A stretch of DNA of 64,000 nt. It comes from Channa striata (lineage: Eukaryota; Chordata; Actinopteri; Anabantiformes; Channidae). Below, piece after piece: positions 13,601-25,816 of this stretch. The stretch covers positions 2,790,001 through 2,854,000 of the forward strand of contig CM065182.1 in the NCBI GenBank assembly GCA_033026295.1, given 5' to 3'. Made by a program: the position numbers and the translations under genes. The notes beneath the pieces were generated by a model, which did not search any database, had not been told where the DNA came from, and was given only the letters and a program-made list of their open reading frames with translations. How positions within the stretch are numbered: the first letter of the stretch is position 1; every line of letters starts with the position of its first letter.

Positions 13601-16600
13601 TTAAACCAGGCACAGGCAGCTTCAGGGTCACTTCCTTCTTCCATGCTCTTATTTAAAGACTTATTTGACACAGTCAGTGTGAGACGGTGGCGTGTTGTGC
13701 TGAGTTTGGCCTGTCTACAGACATTTATTGCGCAGCAGCGCACACGGCTACAGCACAAACACCAGGACTAATGGACGAATGGTTTATTTTTAGACATAAA
13801 CTAATGGATTCATTGTAAAATGTGCCTTCAAACAGGATCGTCAACTATTCTTAGACTGTCACTGTGTGATGCTACAGCACGAGGAGTTTAGAAATAAAAC
13901 ATCAGAACAGCTTCAACATTTACGTCTATTACCATTAATAAGTTTATCCCTCCCTCCAAAGAAAGTCAGGTACTTTTAGTTTCATACTTTAAGTCAAAAG
14001 TTAAATCTTAGTACTTATTTTTACTTAAGTAGAAATGTCCCTGGGTACTACTTTTTTATTTAAGGACTTTTTTGTTTGTGCATTGGTGCTTTTACTTAGG
14101 GAAAGTTTTGAGGACTTCATCTACCACTGATAATGACAAATGTTGGCGGCTTATTTACCAAGAAAGTGTCTATATTGGCACTTTTGGATCAGTGAAACTT
14201 TAACATCCTATCTGGAGCTGAGGAAGTATCACGGGTGTGACCGTACGGGGAAATGAGACTCTGACTGCTTAGAACGCAGACACAGCTAAACAGAAGTCAT
14301 GAGTGATATAGGGGAACACCATCTGCTCAAACACAGAGCCCATGCAGAACTGGAAAAGAAAAGCGGATGCAAGACCCAAAAGGGTGACAGGGTAACGACC
14401 TGCTCAGAGGCTCCTTAAACTTCAGGAGCATACAGTGAAATTATTTTAATATATATCTGAGCCAAAGATGCTCAGTAGTTTGTAATCATGGTCAACCTGC
14501 TTATCCAGAGCTTCCTCCAGATGACATCATCTGATCCCTTAATGATGAAAAACTCCTCTGGGTGATGCCATCTGGAATTTTTATAGCTAGAAGCAGAGAA
14601 ATGCTTGAATGGTAAAAGCATTCATGTACATTTACACCCTAAACTGAAGGCAAGTTGAACATTTTCAAAGTTGCCCTTTTAAATCACATCAATGGGCCTC
14701 ACTTTATCCTTTAAATAACACAAATGGGATTTATTTTTTATTCCATGCTGGAGCTGTGTGATGTAATATGCTCAGTGGACATGTATAACCTTAAATTTGA
14801 GTTGTTTTTACATAGTTAAAATTTCCTTTAACAAATTTTGTCTATAAACATTTGATCTGTGTTTCAGTCATAGGGGTGAACTTATGGAACAATAAGTATG
14901 GATGAATTAAAAACATCCCACTGATTTTCAGAAGATGTTTAAAATAAAGCGTTGATTAAGTATAACTAGTATAATATTGTACCTAGAGGCAACAAGTCTT
15001 GCTTGCGAACTACTAGATATACAGTATTTACTTATTCTATTTGTTATTTGGGATATTCTGTAAAGTGATTACAGAGGGGCGGGGCTATAAATAAGCTAAA
15101 TAAATCCTTATGAGTGAATTAATTTAAAAGGCAGCTATTGTAATGCATTGACAAAGCGCACGTTGTGGGGCTGTCTGCTCCCTGTACCCAGGTTTGCACT
15201 TTACCTGCGAGTTGATGAGCCGGATCGTGGTCTTAAGTCCGACGTCTTTCTCGTAGCCATTGGTCGGTGCAGCGTTGAACCGCAGCACAGCATCATGAGA
15301 ATCTGTAGTTTAGTAGGCGACAACATTTTTAGAAGAAATGAAACCTCGTGAACTCTGTCTGAATCGCGGAGAAACAAAAACACCAGGTGTTTCCTTTTCA
15401 GTGCTTCCTTAAATATGTCAAACTTTTAGTTGAGAATCTTGGTTTCAGTCAGAAATGTCATTTACAAGTAATAATTCATTTGAGCGATAAATGTTTTTAA
15501 TGGTTGGCAGAACTTAGCTCATGTTGGTGTTGACAAGTAAGATGCCTGAATTATAATAATAAAGTTATAATAATGGCTAATTATAATATATAAAATTGTG
15601 ACTAATGAAACTTGAAGATCTGGTTGAGTTACAAACATAATTAGTTAAAAAAAAAAAAAAGAAAAAAATCAGTTAAGGATTTTTTAAAAGCTCCATCTGG
15701 TTTTCGAACGCTGTCATTGAAAGGTAAAGCTGGGGAAACATGCGGAGCATTTTGGAGTGAGGAAACATTTAATCTATGGAAAAGTCATATTACATTTTTA
15801 TTCTCCTTTGACAGATGAAGAACTTCCTCTTGTGGGGTGATATTCTTCATGCTCTATTGTTTAGAATAGAAAAAAAACGCCCATCTTGTCCTTAGACAGT
15901 TGTTATCCGTGTAAAATCTCTCACCTATCTCTTTGCCGAGTTTAGAGCCATGCAGCGACCCCGCAGACGCTACGACGGCACAGCTCTTGTACGGCCCGAG
16001 ATCAGACGTCAGCTGCTTCGATGGCAGCTGGGTGGCCCAGAGCATCGATGAGAAGGGCTGGAGGTCAGGGGTCAAAGTCGTGACCTCTACCTTTTCTTTG
16101 AGCTGGCAAAGGAGCTGAGGACCGCTCCGCTTTGTCTCGTTGGACACACCGATAATACTGGGCACCTTGACGCCATATTTATTCATGGCCTGATGGAAAC
16201 ATAAGAATTTTGACAGATGCGTAAACTTTTTCAGCACTGAGGAAGAACAACAATCATTTTTAGTCAACAGTGGTTAAGATGCAGACTGCATAACATTACA
16301 AGAGACAAAATTAGAGGGTAAGAAGTTAGAAAGCATGAGCTTATCAAACCTCTACAACTGAATCTTGTCTTGAGGTAAGTGGCTCCAGGCGACATTAGCT
16401 GCTACTAACATACGGCTGAATATTCCACCAAACTGTTGCTGGTTAAGCTGCACTGTGAATAATGGAAAAGTTGGTTTTGCCTTTTACTTCAGAAGTTGAA
16501 GACAGGCATGATTTAGAAGACACGTGGCAGGACTGCAAACAGCTTTTCCATAGGTCCCTCCACTAAGTGTCATCTGCACGCCACTGCCGTTTCTAATTGG

Positions 16601-18112
16601 CTTTTTATAAGTACAGATGTGAACGACAAGTCGGCAGCAAGGATTTGCAGGTTGTAGTAGAAAGAGAAAATAAACGTGATAAAACGTTATTTCTATCACT
16701 GTCTGTTAAATTCAGACAATGACAGACTGTGACAGTTGACAGGATTCTCAATATTCGAATGCCGCTCAGCAGAAATGAGTCGACCACATAATGTCTCTCA
16801 CCTGGTAATTGGACACCACCTTCCTCAGTCTGCTTCCCAGCATTAAAAAAGACATCTCTTCATTCCACACCTTTCCCAAACGCTCCGTGTCTCCCATTTT
16901 GCCACTCAGCTCCCCCTTGCGCCGGCCTCCAAACAGCGTCTCCAGTGCACGTTTGAAGGGACGCGGCAGAATTTGAGTTAAAAACCCAAGGGATTCCCCC
17001 TGTCTCGACCTCTGCTTGGACATGTCCCCAGCTTGGGTTCGGTTTGGAGAGGAGAGGACAGGTATTGGATGGTGGGGGTCACCTGGGATGACACCCGGGA
17101 GCTTCTGAGGGTCAGTGTAGACCGGCTTGGGTCCACCTCGCAGCACCTGTGTTATGTAGAGGGACAAGTCTCGTGGGTCAAGCGTAGGTCATAGAAAGAC
17201 GAAGCTAAGTTGCCAAAGGTTCGCTGCCACACGTTTTTGAGTTGCTCATAACGACTTATTTTGAAGTTACAAAAAGGGAATTAACCTGAGCCTCTCTCAG
17301 TAAATGGTTGGAAATTCTAACCACTCTCTTCTTTCTTTTAATACTTACAAGAGACTTATGGTACATTTAGCACTGATTATAAAAAATAAGAGAACGACAC
17401 CTCAACTTAAAGATTTAAAGCCATTTTGACTTTTACAGTGATAATCCACTGATCACTGAGTTTATTAAAAAAAAGAAGTAGTAAAATATGCTGATAATTT
17501 TCAGATGAAACCCAAGTGCATTTAAAGTTGCACCAGTTAAAAGCAAAGTTAGTAATTTTGAAGATATAATCCTAGAAAAGTAGTAGCAGTAAAGATGTAT
17601 AACCTTAGGAATTTATAGCGACTCACAACGCTTTAATATTTACAGTGAGCACAGTTGGAATGAACAAACCTTCCAGTTCAGCAGTGTTCGCTGCTGGCGA
17701 AAAACCAGCCAACGTTATTTGAGAAGATTCAATGTCGGTTCGTGATTGTGGACAATACAATTAATTTAGAACATGACCAAATTTATCATTTAAATAATTA
17801 ATCATGTACAAATCTGTAGCCATTAGGTTTCTGTGAATCATCTGTTAACTAGCTGGTCACTTCAAGTACCCAGTGACACATTTTTGTCCTGAACCCCCTA
17901 CGTACCTTTGTGACAGAGTGTGCACGAGGCTGAGCCCGGGTCCGCGCCCGGACCCCAAAGATGGCGTCTGTGACGGGCACGCTGTTTTCAGCACACAGGG
18001 CGTATAGCAGAGCCATCGAAACGCAAAAGAAAGCCATGCAGAGCGCTCCGCGCCGAGCCCGACGCCGCAGACGCCAAAGAAGGCTGACTCTGTCCATCGC
18101 CGCTCCGGGGAT
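10669..18112 (-). CDS. st6gal1: Beta-galactoside alpha-2,6-sialyltransferase 1
   Basis: Transfers sialic acid from CMP-Neu5Ac to terminal galactose of N-glycans in the Golgi (family GT29). Seven coding exons join in frame: 18112-17906 (ATG at 18097), 17146-16802, 16189-15925, 15302-15205, 12321-12220, 11303-11129 and 10940-10669 (stop TGA), giving 482 residues. A type II signal anchor lies at residues 18-35 after an Arg-rich cytosolic tail, followed by a long Pro-rich stem (65-180). Sialylmotif L starts at Cys249 (CAVVASAGSL, later DAVLRFNAAPT). The WDP segment, sialylmotif S (NPPSSGFLGIILMM) and the motif III/VS region (AYHPLLYEKNLVKR) follow. The MNQGSDRDIY...LPGF ending matches ST6GAL1 rather than ST6GAL2. 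It is longer than human ST6GAL1 (406) mainly in the stem. An alternative upstream start is possible (see 24811-24897). Confidence 0.93.
11777..11827. repeat. Nested hairpin in st6gal1 intron
   Basis: GTTTATTCTAGA (11792-11803) and its perfect complement (11809-11820) enclose a 5-base loop. Outside them GTGTTGA (11777-11783) pairs with TCAACAC (11821-11827). It is probably a remnant of an inverted-repeat element. Confidence 0.7.
12666..12945. mobile_element. Degraded inverted-repeat MITE (hAT-like ends)
   Basis: The left end CTAGGGATGCACCAATACCA and the right end GGTATCGATATCGCATCC are imperfect complements of the 'TAGGGATGCACCGATACC' type common in fish non-autonomous hAT elements. There is no coding capacity. 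It lies in the st6gal1 intron between the exons at 12321 and 15205. Target-site duplications are not resolvable. Confidence 0.45.
13955..14130. repeat. Interspersed repeat fragment, TACTT-rich
   Basis: Recurrent TACTTTTA, TACTTAAGTA and TACTTTAAGT motifs, in the style of a repeat widespread in teleost genomes. It lies in the long st6gal1 intron 4. Family not named. Confidence 0.35.
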
Positions 18113-18584
18113 CTGCAGGGAAAGAACACGTTCATCCAAATGGAGAATGTAAAAAGAACAGGTTCGATCAAGTCGTAAATCAGCTTTTCATGTTGACCTG
18201 TTTCAATGTTATCCTCACAGCCTAATCGGACAATATGATCAAAACATATCTTAGTTATTCATTTATTTAAACAAAACTTGAAACTGCAAAATAGCCTGAA
18301 ATCACTTGCCGACACCATTTCATAAAAGGGGAAGCTCTTGCTTCAGCTTTTAGCGCTTGCCTCTTAGCGTGATTGAAATTCTTTTGTTGTCTATATTCAT
18401 TAACCCTTCTACAGTGGCTGCTTCATTCAACACAAGATGAAATGAACCAAAAAAAGACACAAACAGCTTTTTGCAGTTGAGTTTCTCACTGGGGCTCTGC
18501 TTGTTATGCTGGGAGTGACTGAGTGAACCAACAAAGAAGAATAAAGCCAAGCGAGCATGCCATCACAGCCTGGGGTAAAACCAC

Positions 18585-18616
18585 GGAGGAGGAGGAGGAG
18601 GAGGAGGAGGAGGAGG
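18585..18616 (+). repeat. (GGA)n microsatellite
   Basis: About ten to eleven uninterrupted GGA units followed by a G run, in the st6gal1 5' intron. Confidence 0.95.
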
Positions 18617-19344
18617 GGGCGGAGGAAGGCTCGATTCATTAGACGACAGGCCAGATGGAAAAGAGGAGGGAAAGTCGGGAGAGAGATGCCTGAAGAAAAT
18701 GGGAGAAAGAGAGAAATCGTGAAGAAAAACGCTGAGGCTTACGGAGGAGGTGCAGTATGGGAGCAGAACTCTGCCCTTCATCCCACTTCACAACCACAAC
18801 GAGCAAGGCGCACACGTCCACCTCACAGGCTGCTTCAAAACCAGATTTTGCTCCATGAGTCTCAGATGGGATTTGAAGACCAATTCACGTTCGCCCTCTG
18901 ACACACAGAGACACTATGGACACCCACGTACTTCTATTCGCACTACAGTTGGGAACATGTGCACGAATAGTCTCCACACAGGCTCGCTGCAAAACCTGAT
19001 GGCAGCAGCGGGAAGAAGAACTGCTCCTTTGTCTGAACAGCTTTGAAAAATGAAAATCAAACACTGAGCGCAGAAGCTTCAGGGACATTTAAAGAAGTCA
19101 AACCTTTAAAACCCGCGCGTAGTCGACATCCACCTCACAGACGTAAGAGGTGACAAAAATTTAGGATCCGTTCCTATTATGCACTAGAAATCACCAATAT
19201 CCAATATTTGTAGAGGACAAAAGCGAATATAGAGATAAAAGGACTGGAAGGAACGTATTACTAAGCACTTTTGTAGGAAACTGCACAATTTGACTGTTCC
19301 ACACATTACATTGGCATTAAAGGCGGGACGGCAGGCGCAACGGA

Positions 19345-19480
19345 GAGCAGGTTGGCCTTCTGGTTAGTCACATGTGAAGGTTTTGAAAGGTTGTGCGTTC
19401 AAGTCCAACCAGAGTTGAGCTTTAGGAGTTGGAGACAGTAAAAGGATAAAAGCATCTGCCAAATGACTAAATGCAATGGG
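19345..19480 (+). mobile_element. tRNA-derived SINE-like element
   Basis: A tRNA-like head carries a box-A-like TGGCCTTCTGG and a box B GCGTTCAAGTCC. The tail contains AAAGCATCTGCCAAATGACT, a sequence style common at the ends of fish SINEs. No cloverleaf can be drawn, so it is not a functional tRNA. Family not assigned. Confidence 0.5.
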
Positions 19481-20527
19481 AGCAGATTGCTCACAGTGTT
19501 TAGTGTTGGACTTGTGCCTGATTTGGCTTAGTCCCCAACGGCATTCATGGGGGAACTGGATGCAGGTCACATGAGCCTGATTTATAGTCCTGCATCGACT
19601 CTAACTTTAATCTTAATAACGGTAAAGGAGGAGAGGAGAGCTCTGTAGGATCTGTTGATCAGGTGACAGAGAACAGGCAGACATAAAGAGGCTCAGGCTG
19701 CCTATAAGAAGAGGATCGACCTTTTTTTTTTTTTTTTTAACAGCAGCGCCCAGACACGCATGTGGCGAGGCATCCAGAATGTTACAAACTACAGGGGAAA
19801 TCAGCAAACGCCCACCAACAGTGATCGTACAGTCACACAGAAGGTGAGGAGAGTCTTCAGCTCGGTGAATGCGAGGGCGGGGGCCTGAAGTCAGATGCTT
19901 CATCACCCGTCTAAACGATCGCCCCGCGTGTTATTGGAAAACGCTTTGAAGGACTGGTCTTCTAGTACATAAAATCCTCCATAACCCTTCACCTTGAGCT
20001 ACACCTTTAATTGTGTTAAAGTGGTTGTTCCCTTGTTCCCCCACGAAAAACCACAACAGAACTTTCTCGGTCTGTAATAAATCACAGATTTAGATTCAGC
20101 TTGATTTGATTTGATTTGTAGTTTAATTCTTTTGTGAAGATCCTGAACATTCGGTGGAAACTCTGTGGCTGTGCTTGCTGGAAACTCTTGCACCCACTTT
20201 TGTTCTGAGTCTCTGTGCTGGGGGCTTGAGAGGAGGAGCGTTCGTTGACTGCTCTGCATACTGATAGACTCCCCCCCCCCCCTTTACTGCACGGCTGAAT
20301 GCTTTGGAACTGTGAACCTTGTTTTGTGTGTTTGAGTTCTTGCTACAGACTGTTTAACTGAGAGCGGATCTTCCTCTCCTCAGAGGAGGCCTGCAGCCCC
20401 AGAGTGGGTTTCAATCGGATGAAATTATTATTCATTTATTTTTCACAAGTGTTGTGCGGTGTAAGACTCTACCTATTATCCTGGAGGAAACTGTTGTAGT
20501 AACGTGGGCATGTTGTGCCATTTGCAC

Positions 20528-20533
20528 AATAAC

Positions 20534-20566
<33 letters not shown>
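20528..20566 (+). repeat. (AAT)n microsatellite
   Basis: About 13 units of AAT/ATA, in the st6gal1 5' intron. Confidence 0.95.
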
Positions 20567-21646
20567 CTATGATAAAATAGAAACTGATGCAACAGGGAGG
20601 AAACATCTCACTGGGTCTGGTCCAGATTGGTTCCTGCTGTGCCAGCACGCCACAAACTGGACACTGGGCTGAACATTTACAGGCTGGTAATGTACAAGCC
20701 AAACACTAGTTTCCTGTAATTGATCCACGAGGCCTTAATAAATGATTCCTTTAAAACATGCATAAATTCATACATTCACATAAGTCTGTAGATAAACTTC
20801 CACATCTCACCTACTCCCTAATCTGTCTTTAATATGACTAAATTACAACCTCAGGCCTCCATTTATATCTAACTAGTTGAGTCCATTAGGGCGTACTGTA
20901 TTGTATGTATGTGTTCACAGACAAAGTATTTTTATGTTACAGTAGCTGCAGGTGAAAACGTACAATGTTTTATAATATGATTACTGATAAGATGGAAGAG
21001 GTTTCAATGCAGTGCAGAGGCTTTTGGGGGAAACAGACACTTCCACTTTGCCTAAACTGCGAAAAGAAAATATTTATTTAGCTATGATGATATGAGAAGA
21101 AAAAGCAGGAAAAAAAAAAAAAAAAATCACATCTAAGAAAGTTAAACCCATCAAATACTGCTGCTGCTCTAGATTGGTCAGCCAGTATTTTTCAGGAATA
21201 CAATCTGTAGCTGCAACTCTTATTTAGGTACGTTTCATGCCCCTAAGTAAAGCTACGGAAAGGAAAAGGAGAACAAATTAAAGAAGAAAATAAATGCGGA
21301 TCTGTTGCAGGAAGCCTTATATCGAAGCCACTGGGTCTCTATCATCTCAGGCCTCCGTGAGCTAACGCCTCAGGCTTTTGTAAAGTGGCTTTTCTGCAGA
21401 AACGTGTCTGAATCGACTTTTAAACGATCACAGCTGCTGCTCCTTCAGCTGCGGACTCCCAGCATGGTCACCGGAGGATATGACGCCCAGCGGCTTCTCG
21501 AAATAAAAGAGTGAAGAAATGAATGAGTGAATGTAACACCCGCATTACTGCAGCGAGCTTCAGGCTGATTTAGGATGTCACCCTAAATCCCCAGCACACG
21601 GCCAGACAGAGGTGTGTCTGATTGTGTGTTTCTTTGGTTTGCGCTG

Positions 21647-21651
<5 letters not shown>

Positions 21652-21697
<46 letters not shown>
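21652..21697 (+). repeat. (GT)n microsatellite
   Basis: About 23 uninterrupted GT units. Confidence 0.97.
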
Positions 21698-21699
<2 letters not shown>

Positions 21700-22369
21700 G
21701 TGTTAATCCGGCCGCGCAGAATGGGAGGGAGTTAGATGATTATGAATGTGTCAGCAGCAGCAAAGCTCTGCATCAAACGACCCTCGACACACCAGAGGAC
21801 ACAGAGGTTTGAATGTCGGCCAAAAACCAACAGACAGTCAAGTCGTAGCAAGACATGCACTGAGCAATCTGCAAAACTGTAGATGAAGCACCTCCCTCAT
21901 TTTTTAAACAGAAGCTCATAAAAAAAAAAAAGGATTAAATATGTTGTAGGCGTAAAATTACAGCAGAAGAGATGGCACTTTGGAGCTCAGATGCAAAAAG
22001 CGATGAAGGATATAGAAACAGATTTACTGTAGAACAATTTCAGTCATTACATTAGTGACTGACAACTTTGTTTCTTGTCCTGCATTTTCAATATTTGCGC
22101 ATACATCTTCTAAGCATTTTGACAAAGCTGATAACACTGTAGTTGTGTCACGATCTTCTTTTCATCCGTTATGAGGTTTGTGGAAAGGTTCATTTCATTG
22201 TTCTCGCACAGTGTCCGTGTCTGCAGAGCAGTGAGTGATTCAGAAACTGGATTCGGTCCCATTCTGACTGAATTACCCTTCAATGCGTTCAGCTTGAGAA
22301 CAGAAACTTCATCTTTTAGAACGTCAATACAGTGAGATTTCAGTGGCAAATATCTAGACAAAGATGTAC

Positions 22370-22500
22370 GTGGTCAATTGGAGACATTAACCTGAGCGGA
22401 GTTTCTGTGCTGGCCCTGAGATGGATTAGAGACCTGTCACGGGTGGACACCGGGAACCTGAACAGGAAAAGCAGTTACAGATAATGGACGGAAGGACAAC
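22370..22500 (+). repeat. Fish interspersed-repeat 3' fragment
   Basis: Contains degraded forms of stretches that recur in many teleost repeats (CTGAGATGGATTAGAGACCT, then GGGTGGACACC and ATAATGGACGGAAGGA). Only a fragment; family not assigned. Confidence 0.35.
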
Positions 22501-24810
22501 ACTGAACGAAGTTTTTACATGGGAAACACACAATTAATTTGTCATTCATATTGCTGCACACACATAAAAGTACAGTTATCCTTTGCCATTGTGTTCATTT
22601 CTGTGCCATGAAAGCAAACATACAATAAGCTCGTTCTATTCCACAGTAGAAGTACTGCCACCAGCAACTCGTTCCATTAGCAGCACATTTGTTAGTGCAC
22701 AAATTTTGAGCAGCATATTTTAACATTGGTAACAGACAGTGCTACCGGTGAATTCTAATATTTTTACATGGTGTAAAGTATGTCAGATTCCTGAGACATG
22801 CACACAATCCACTCGGACCTCATCATTGTTAGGATGTTAGTAAGTCTACTAGCACAGCACCACACGCCTACTTCTCTCTGTCGGGAAGTACATTTGCAGA
22901 GAGGTGTATCAAGGAGAAGGGGATGAAATTATAAGAGTCAAATATTGAAAAAATATGACAGAGTTACATGATGGGAGAGTTGAAACGGTGCGTTTCCTTT
23001 GGAGGGACGATGTCAAAAAACTCAAACGAACAAAAAAAACAAGTTAAGCTGCAACAGCCTGAGCAGTGGATGCTGTGTCCGCTCTGATACCAACGGTGCA
23101 AAAATATAATAAAAAGACAAAGAAGGAAACGGAGGAAAAAGCCCATCTGACCTGTCAGCCTAAGATCACAGTTATTAGTAGAAATGATGACAACCACCCA
23201 GAGGGAAATTGTTGCAGAAATGCAGGATGATTATTTAGGGCACTGAGGTTTTATAGATGAATAATTAGAAACTATTTCAAGAACAAATGAAAACAAAGGG
23301 GGCATCAATCTCCTGGTTATTTAAAACATTTGGCTAATTTTGGCATTAGTAAATTATAAGTTTCAGATATTGTCCATTAAAGCCTTAATTTAACATTGTG
23401 TTTTAAATACAGTTTTAAAAGTACAAATAAATCCAGGTACTGTTGATAAATCCCGGATTTGTGCAGAAATGATTCGTATGCTCGGTGTGATTTGTCATCA
23501 TCGAAGGGTATTGCATATTTTGTTTTAAGCTCCTTTACAGTATGAAAAACCACATGTCAAAAATATATTTTTCCATCACAGGCACTGACAAAATTGCCAC
23601 TGCACTGAGTCATTTCCTTCTACGCTTGCAAGGTCGCCTCTTTGTTTTTCACACTCACAGACAGCTCCTCCTCAGCGTGAATGGAGACGGGTAACCCTGC
23701 TCTCCTCACATACAGCAGTTCTGGTTTCTGTTACAACAGAAACACAATTTTTGGAAATGAGCAATATTATGAGACTCAATCAATGAGAATCAATCTACCA
23801 CACAGCCGCTCAGGTCTTTGTCTTCTCGAACCGCATTGAACAAGAACCCACAAAATGCATCAGTGAGAAATAACGTAAGCTCCCTGATTGATTAGATGGG
23901 TGGACCTCACGGAAAATCCTTCAGAAGTTAAAATCCCTGCACGGCATCTCAGCATTCAGGTCCTCTCATCAAAAACATATCAGCTACATCGTGCAACAAG
24001 TACAAACTAAAGATCTGATCTGAGCAAAGCTTCTCAGCAGGGTTAACAGTATATGAAAGCTGCTCTGGTGTCTTTGTAGTGCCACACGAGGGGAAAACTG
24101 TGTTGAGGCTTAAAATCAGCTTCACAGTTTGCGTCACACATCGACTCTGTGTGTTGTGCTGCTCCACAAAAACAGACAAAATCAAATCTGACAACAAACT
24201 AACTCTCATTTCCAAGGCAATGTCTTCTTCTTACCTCCAGCTGACGACTGATAACAAATGTTCTTTCTCCTACTGACTTTTTCCCTTGTTAATCGTTTGC
24301 AACCTTTGTTTTAATGTAGAAGACAAGTCTAACAACGAGTCCGGTGAACATATGAACACTGAAAGTCCTCCTCTTTACGCTGGCCCGTTAAATACGCCAA
24401 TGAACCAAAACGTTTTGTTAATAGGGTCAATAAAGGCATCGGTTGTTTGAATTAGACAAAAATGGGAGAATATTTACCCAGCAAATGTCCTGTCTGTGTA
24501 AGAATCTTCACTACAGCTCCGCAGAGAAAGACGAAAAAACTGTTTTGTAATAACATAACTCGTACTTGATTTTCTTAGATACTCGGATTATTAACTCATA
24601 TTATGCTAAAAAAAATGTGCATCCTTTAAAGTAAGAACATGTACAGTAAGGACTTAATGTGTGTGACTGAAGCACACGCCAGGCTGCAGGCTGTGTTTTA
24701 CTCTTTACTAACTATGTTTGCTTTGCTACGAAACGTGAACGTTCCTTTTTGTGTTCCCTAAATGTCCTTGCAGCTGATCTCTGCCGTGTGGCGAGCAGTG
24801 ATGACGGTAC

Positions 24811-24897
24811 CTTGTAGCCCATGGTGTTGTACCGCACGCTGCGTTGCTGCTGTTGCTTAGAGACGAGCTGCTGCCTTCAGGTTTCTCCTCATCGCCT
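24811..24897 (-). other. st6gal1: Probable upstream st6gal1 exon with an in-frame ATG
   Basis: On the minus strand a pyrimidine-rich acceptor ending CCACAG precedes an 87-base block that ends CTACAAG before a GTACCG donor. The block holds ATG GGC TAC AAG at 24822-24811 in a strong Kozak context (A at -3, G at +4). Spliced to the acceptor at 18112, this ATG reads in frame through IPGAA into the main start, adding MGYKIPGAA to the protein. A short upstream frame (ATG at 24892, 11 codons) precedes it out of frame. Either a 5' UTR exon or an alternative N-terminus. Confidence 0.45.
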
Positions 24898-25783
24898 CTG
24901 TGGTCAGAGAGATAAATATACACACACCGTCAAGCCTCCTGCACGACATGCTGCACGCACACACACAGATAAAAACTTGTTCATAAAACTGGCAGAAGTA
25001 AAACTCTGCACTTTAAATTCACTACGACTCCTACGTACAAACTGCTCCGTCTTCCAGTGTTTGTGCACAGTCACTCTCGGCAAAATTAACATTCACCGAC
25101 ACGTTTAAGTAAATTGAGCATATTTATCTTTTTTAAAAATATATAATGTGATTTCCTGACATTCTTCGTGGCGGCAGCACTTCTTTGTTTTCTTTTTAGA
25201 AATACTTTTCAGATCTGCACAGTTATACCCAGGTGTACTCGCTGTTCAACCAAGCGTTATCTTTGTCATTGTTCACGTACTTTCGTCTGGAGGATTTAGA
25301 AGGTTAGCCCCAGACTCAGGCCTAATTATCCACAAACTATGAATACAGTATATATTTTAGTATTTCATGTTTTAAATTATGATACAATTGTCATCATCTC
25401 TCTTTGATAAAGTTCAGTGTATAACTGTAGATTGAGACAGCACATTTCTATATTTTATAGCTAAAATCATCATTTGAAAATAAACTGAAAGCCTTTAAAA
25501 TTGTTTTAATTATATTCATAATTCTATTTGACTGGTTCAAGATTCTGAACATTTTAAAATCTCTACATTTTTCTCATTTGTCATCTCAACATGTTTTGTC
25601 TGACTAACACCAAACCCAAAAATATTCAGCTTAAAATTATATTTTACAAAGAAATGTATCAAATTCAATATGGAACACCTTTAAGTCGGTCGACTGATTA
25701 CCAGCTATGTTAACGTCATATCAGGTTTTGTGAAACAGCGCATCGGTTTTTCACTATTGTTCTGCCATATTATTGCAATAACT

Positions 25784-25816
25784 GAATCGGCTAAATACTT
25801 AATATTTAGCCGATTC
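25784..25816. repeat. Perfect 14-bp hairpin
   Basis: GAATCGGCTAAATA (25784-25797) and its exact complement (25803-25816) around a 5-base loop. A second stem, TTACTGTAGGTG (25961-25972) with CACCTACAGTAA (25995-26006), lies close by. Both may be remnants of palindromic transposons. Confidence 0.8.

Larger units (their letters stand above)
18113..24810 (-). other. First large st6gal1 intron (5' side), no other gene seen
   Basis: No protein-like exon was found in 6.7 kb. It holds (GGA)n at 18585-18616, a SINE-like element at 19345-19480, poly-T at 19721-19738, a C run at 20271-20282, (AAT)n at 20528-20566, (GT)n at 21652-21697 and a repeat fragment at about 22370-22500. The reading frame over the GGA repeat (Arg-rich) is a repeat artefact. 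Confidence 0.5.

Noticed and set aside
10669..18112. ST6GAL2 instead of ST6GAL1
   Set aside because: The C-terminal YHPLLYEKNLVKRMNQGSD and LPGF segments and the MNKY start of exon 3 match ST6GAL1, while ST6GAL2 has a different C-terminus.
18557..18901. Arg-rich 114-codon plus-strand frame
   Set aside because: Its arginine run is the translation of the (GGA)n microsatellite and the rest has no protein-like character.
19345..19480. tRNA gene
   Set aside because: Box A and B are visible but no acceptor or anticodon stem pairs, and a SINE-type tail follows.
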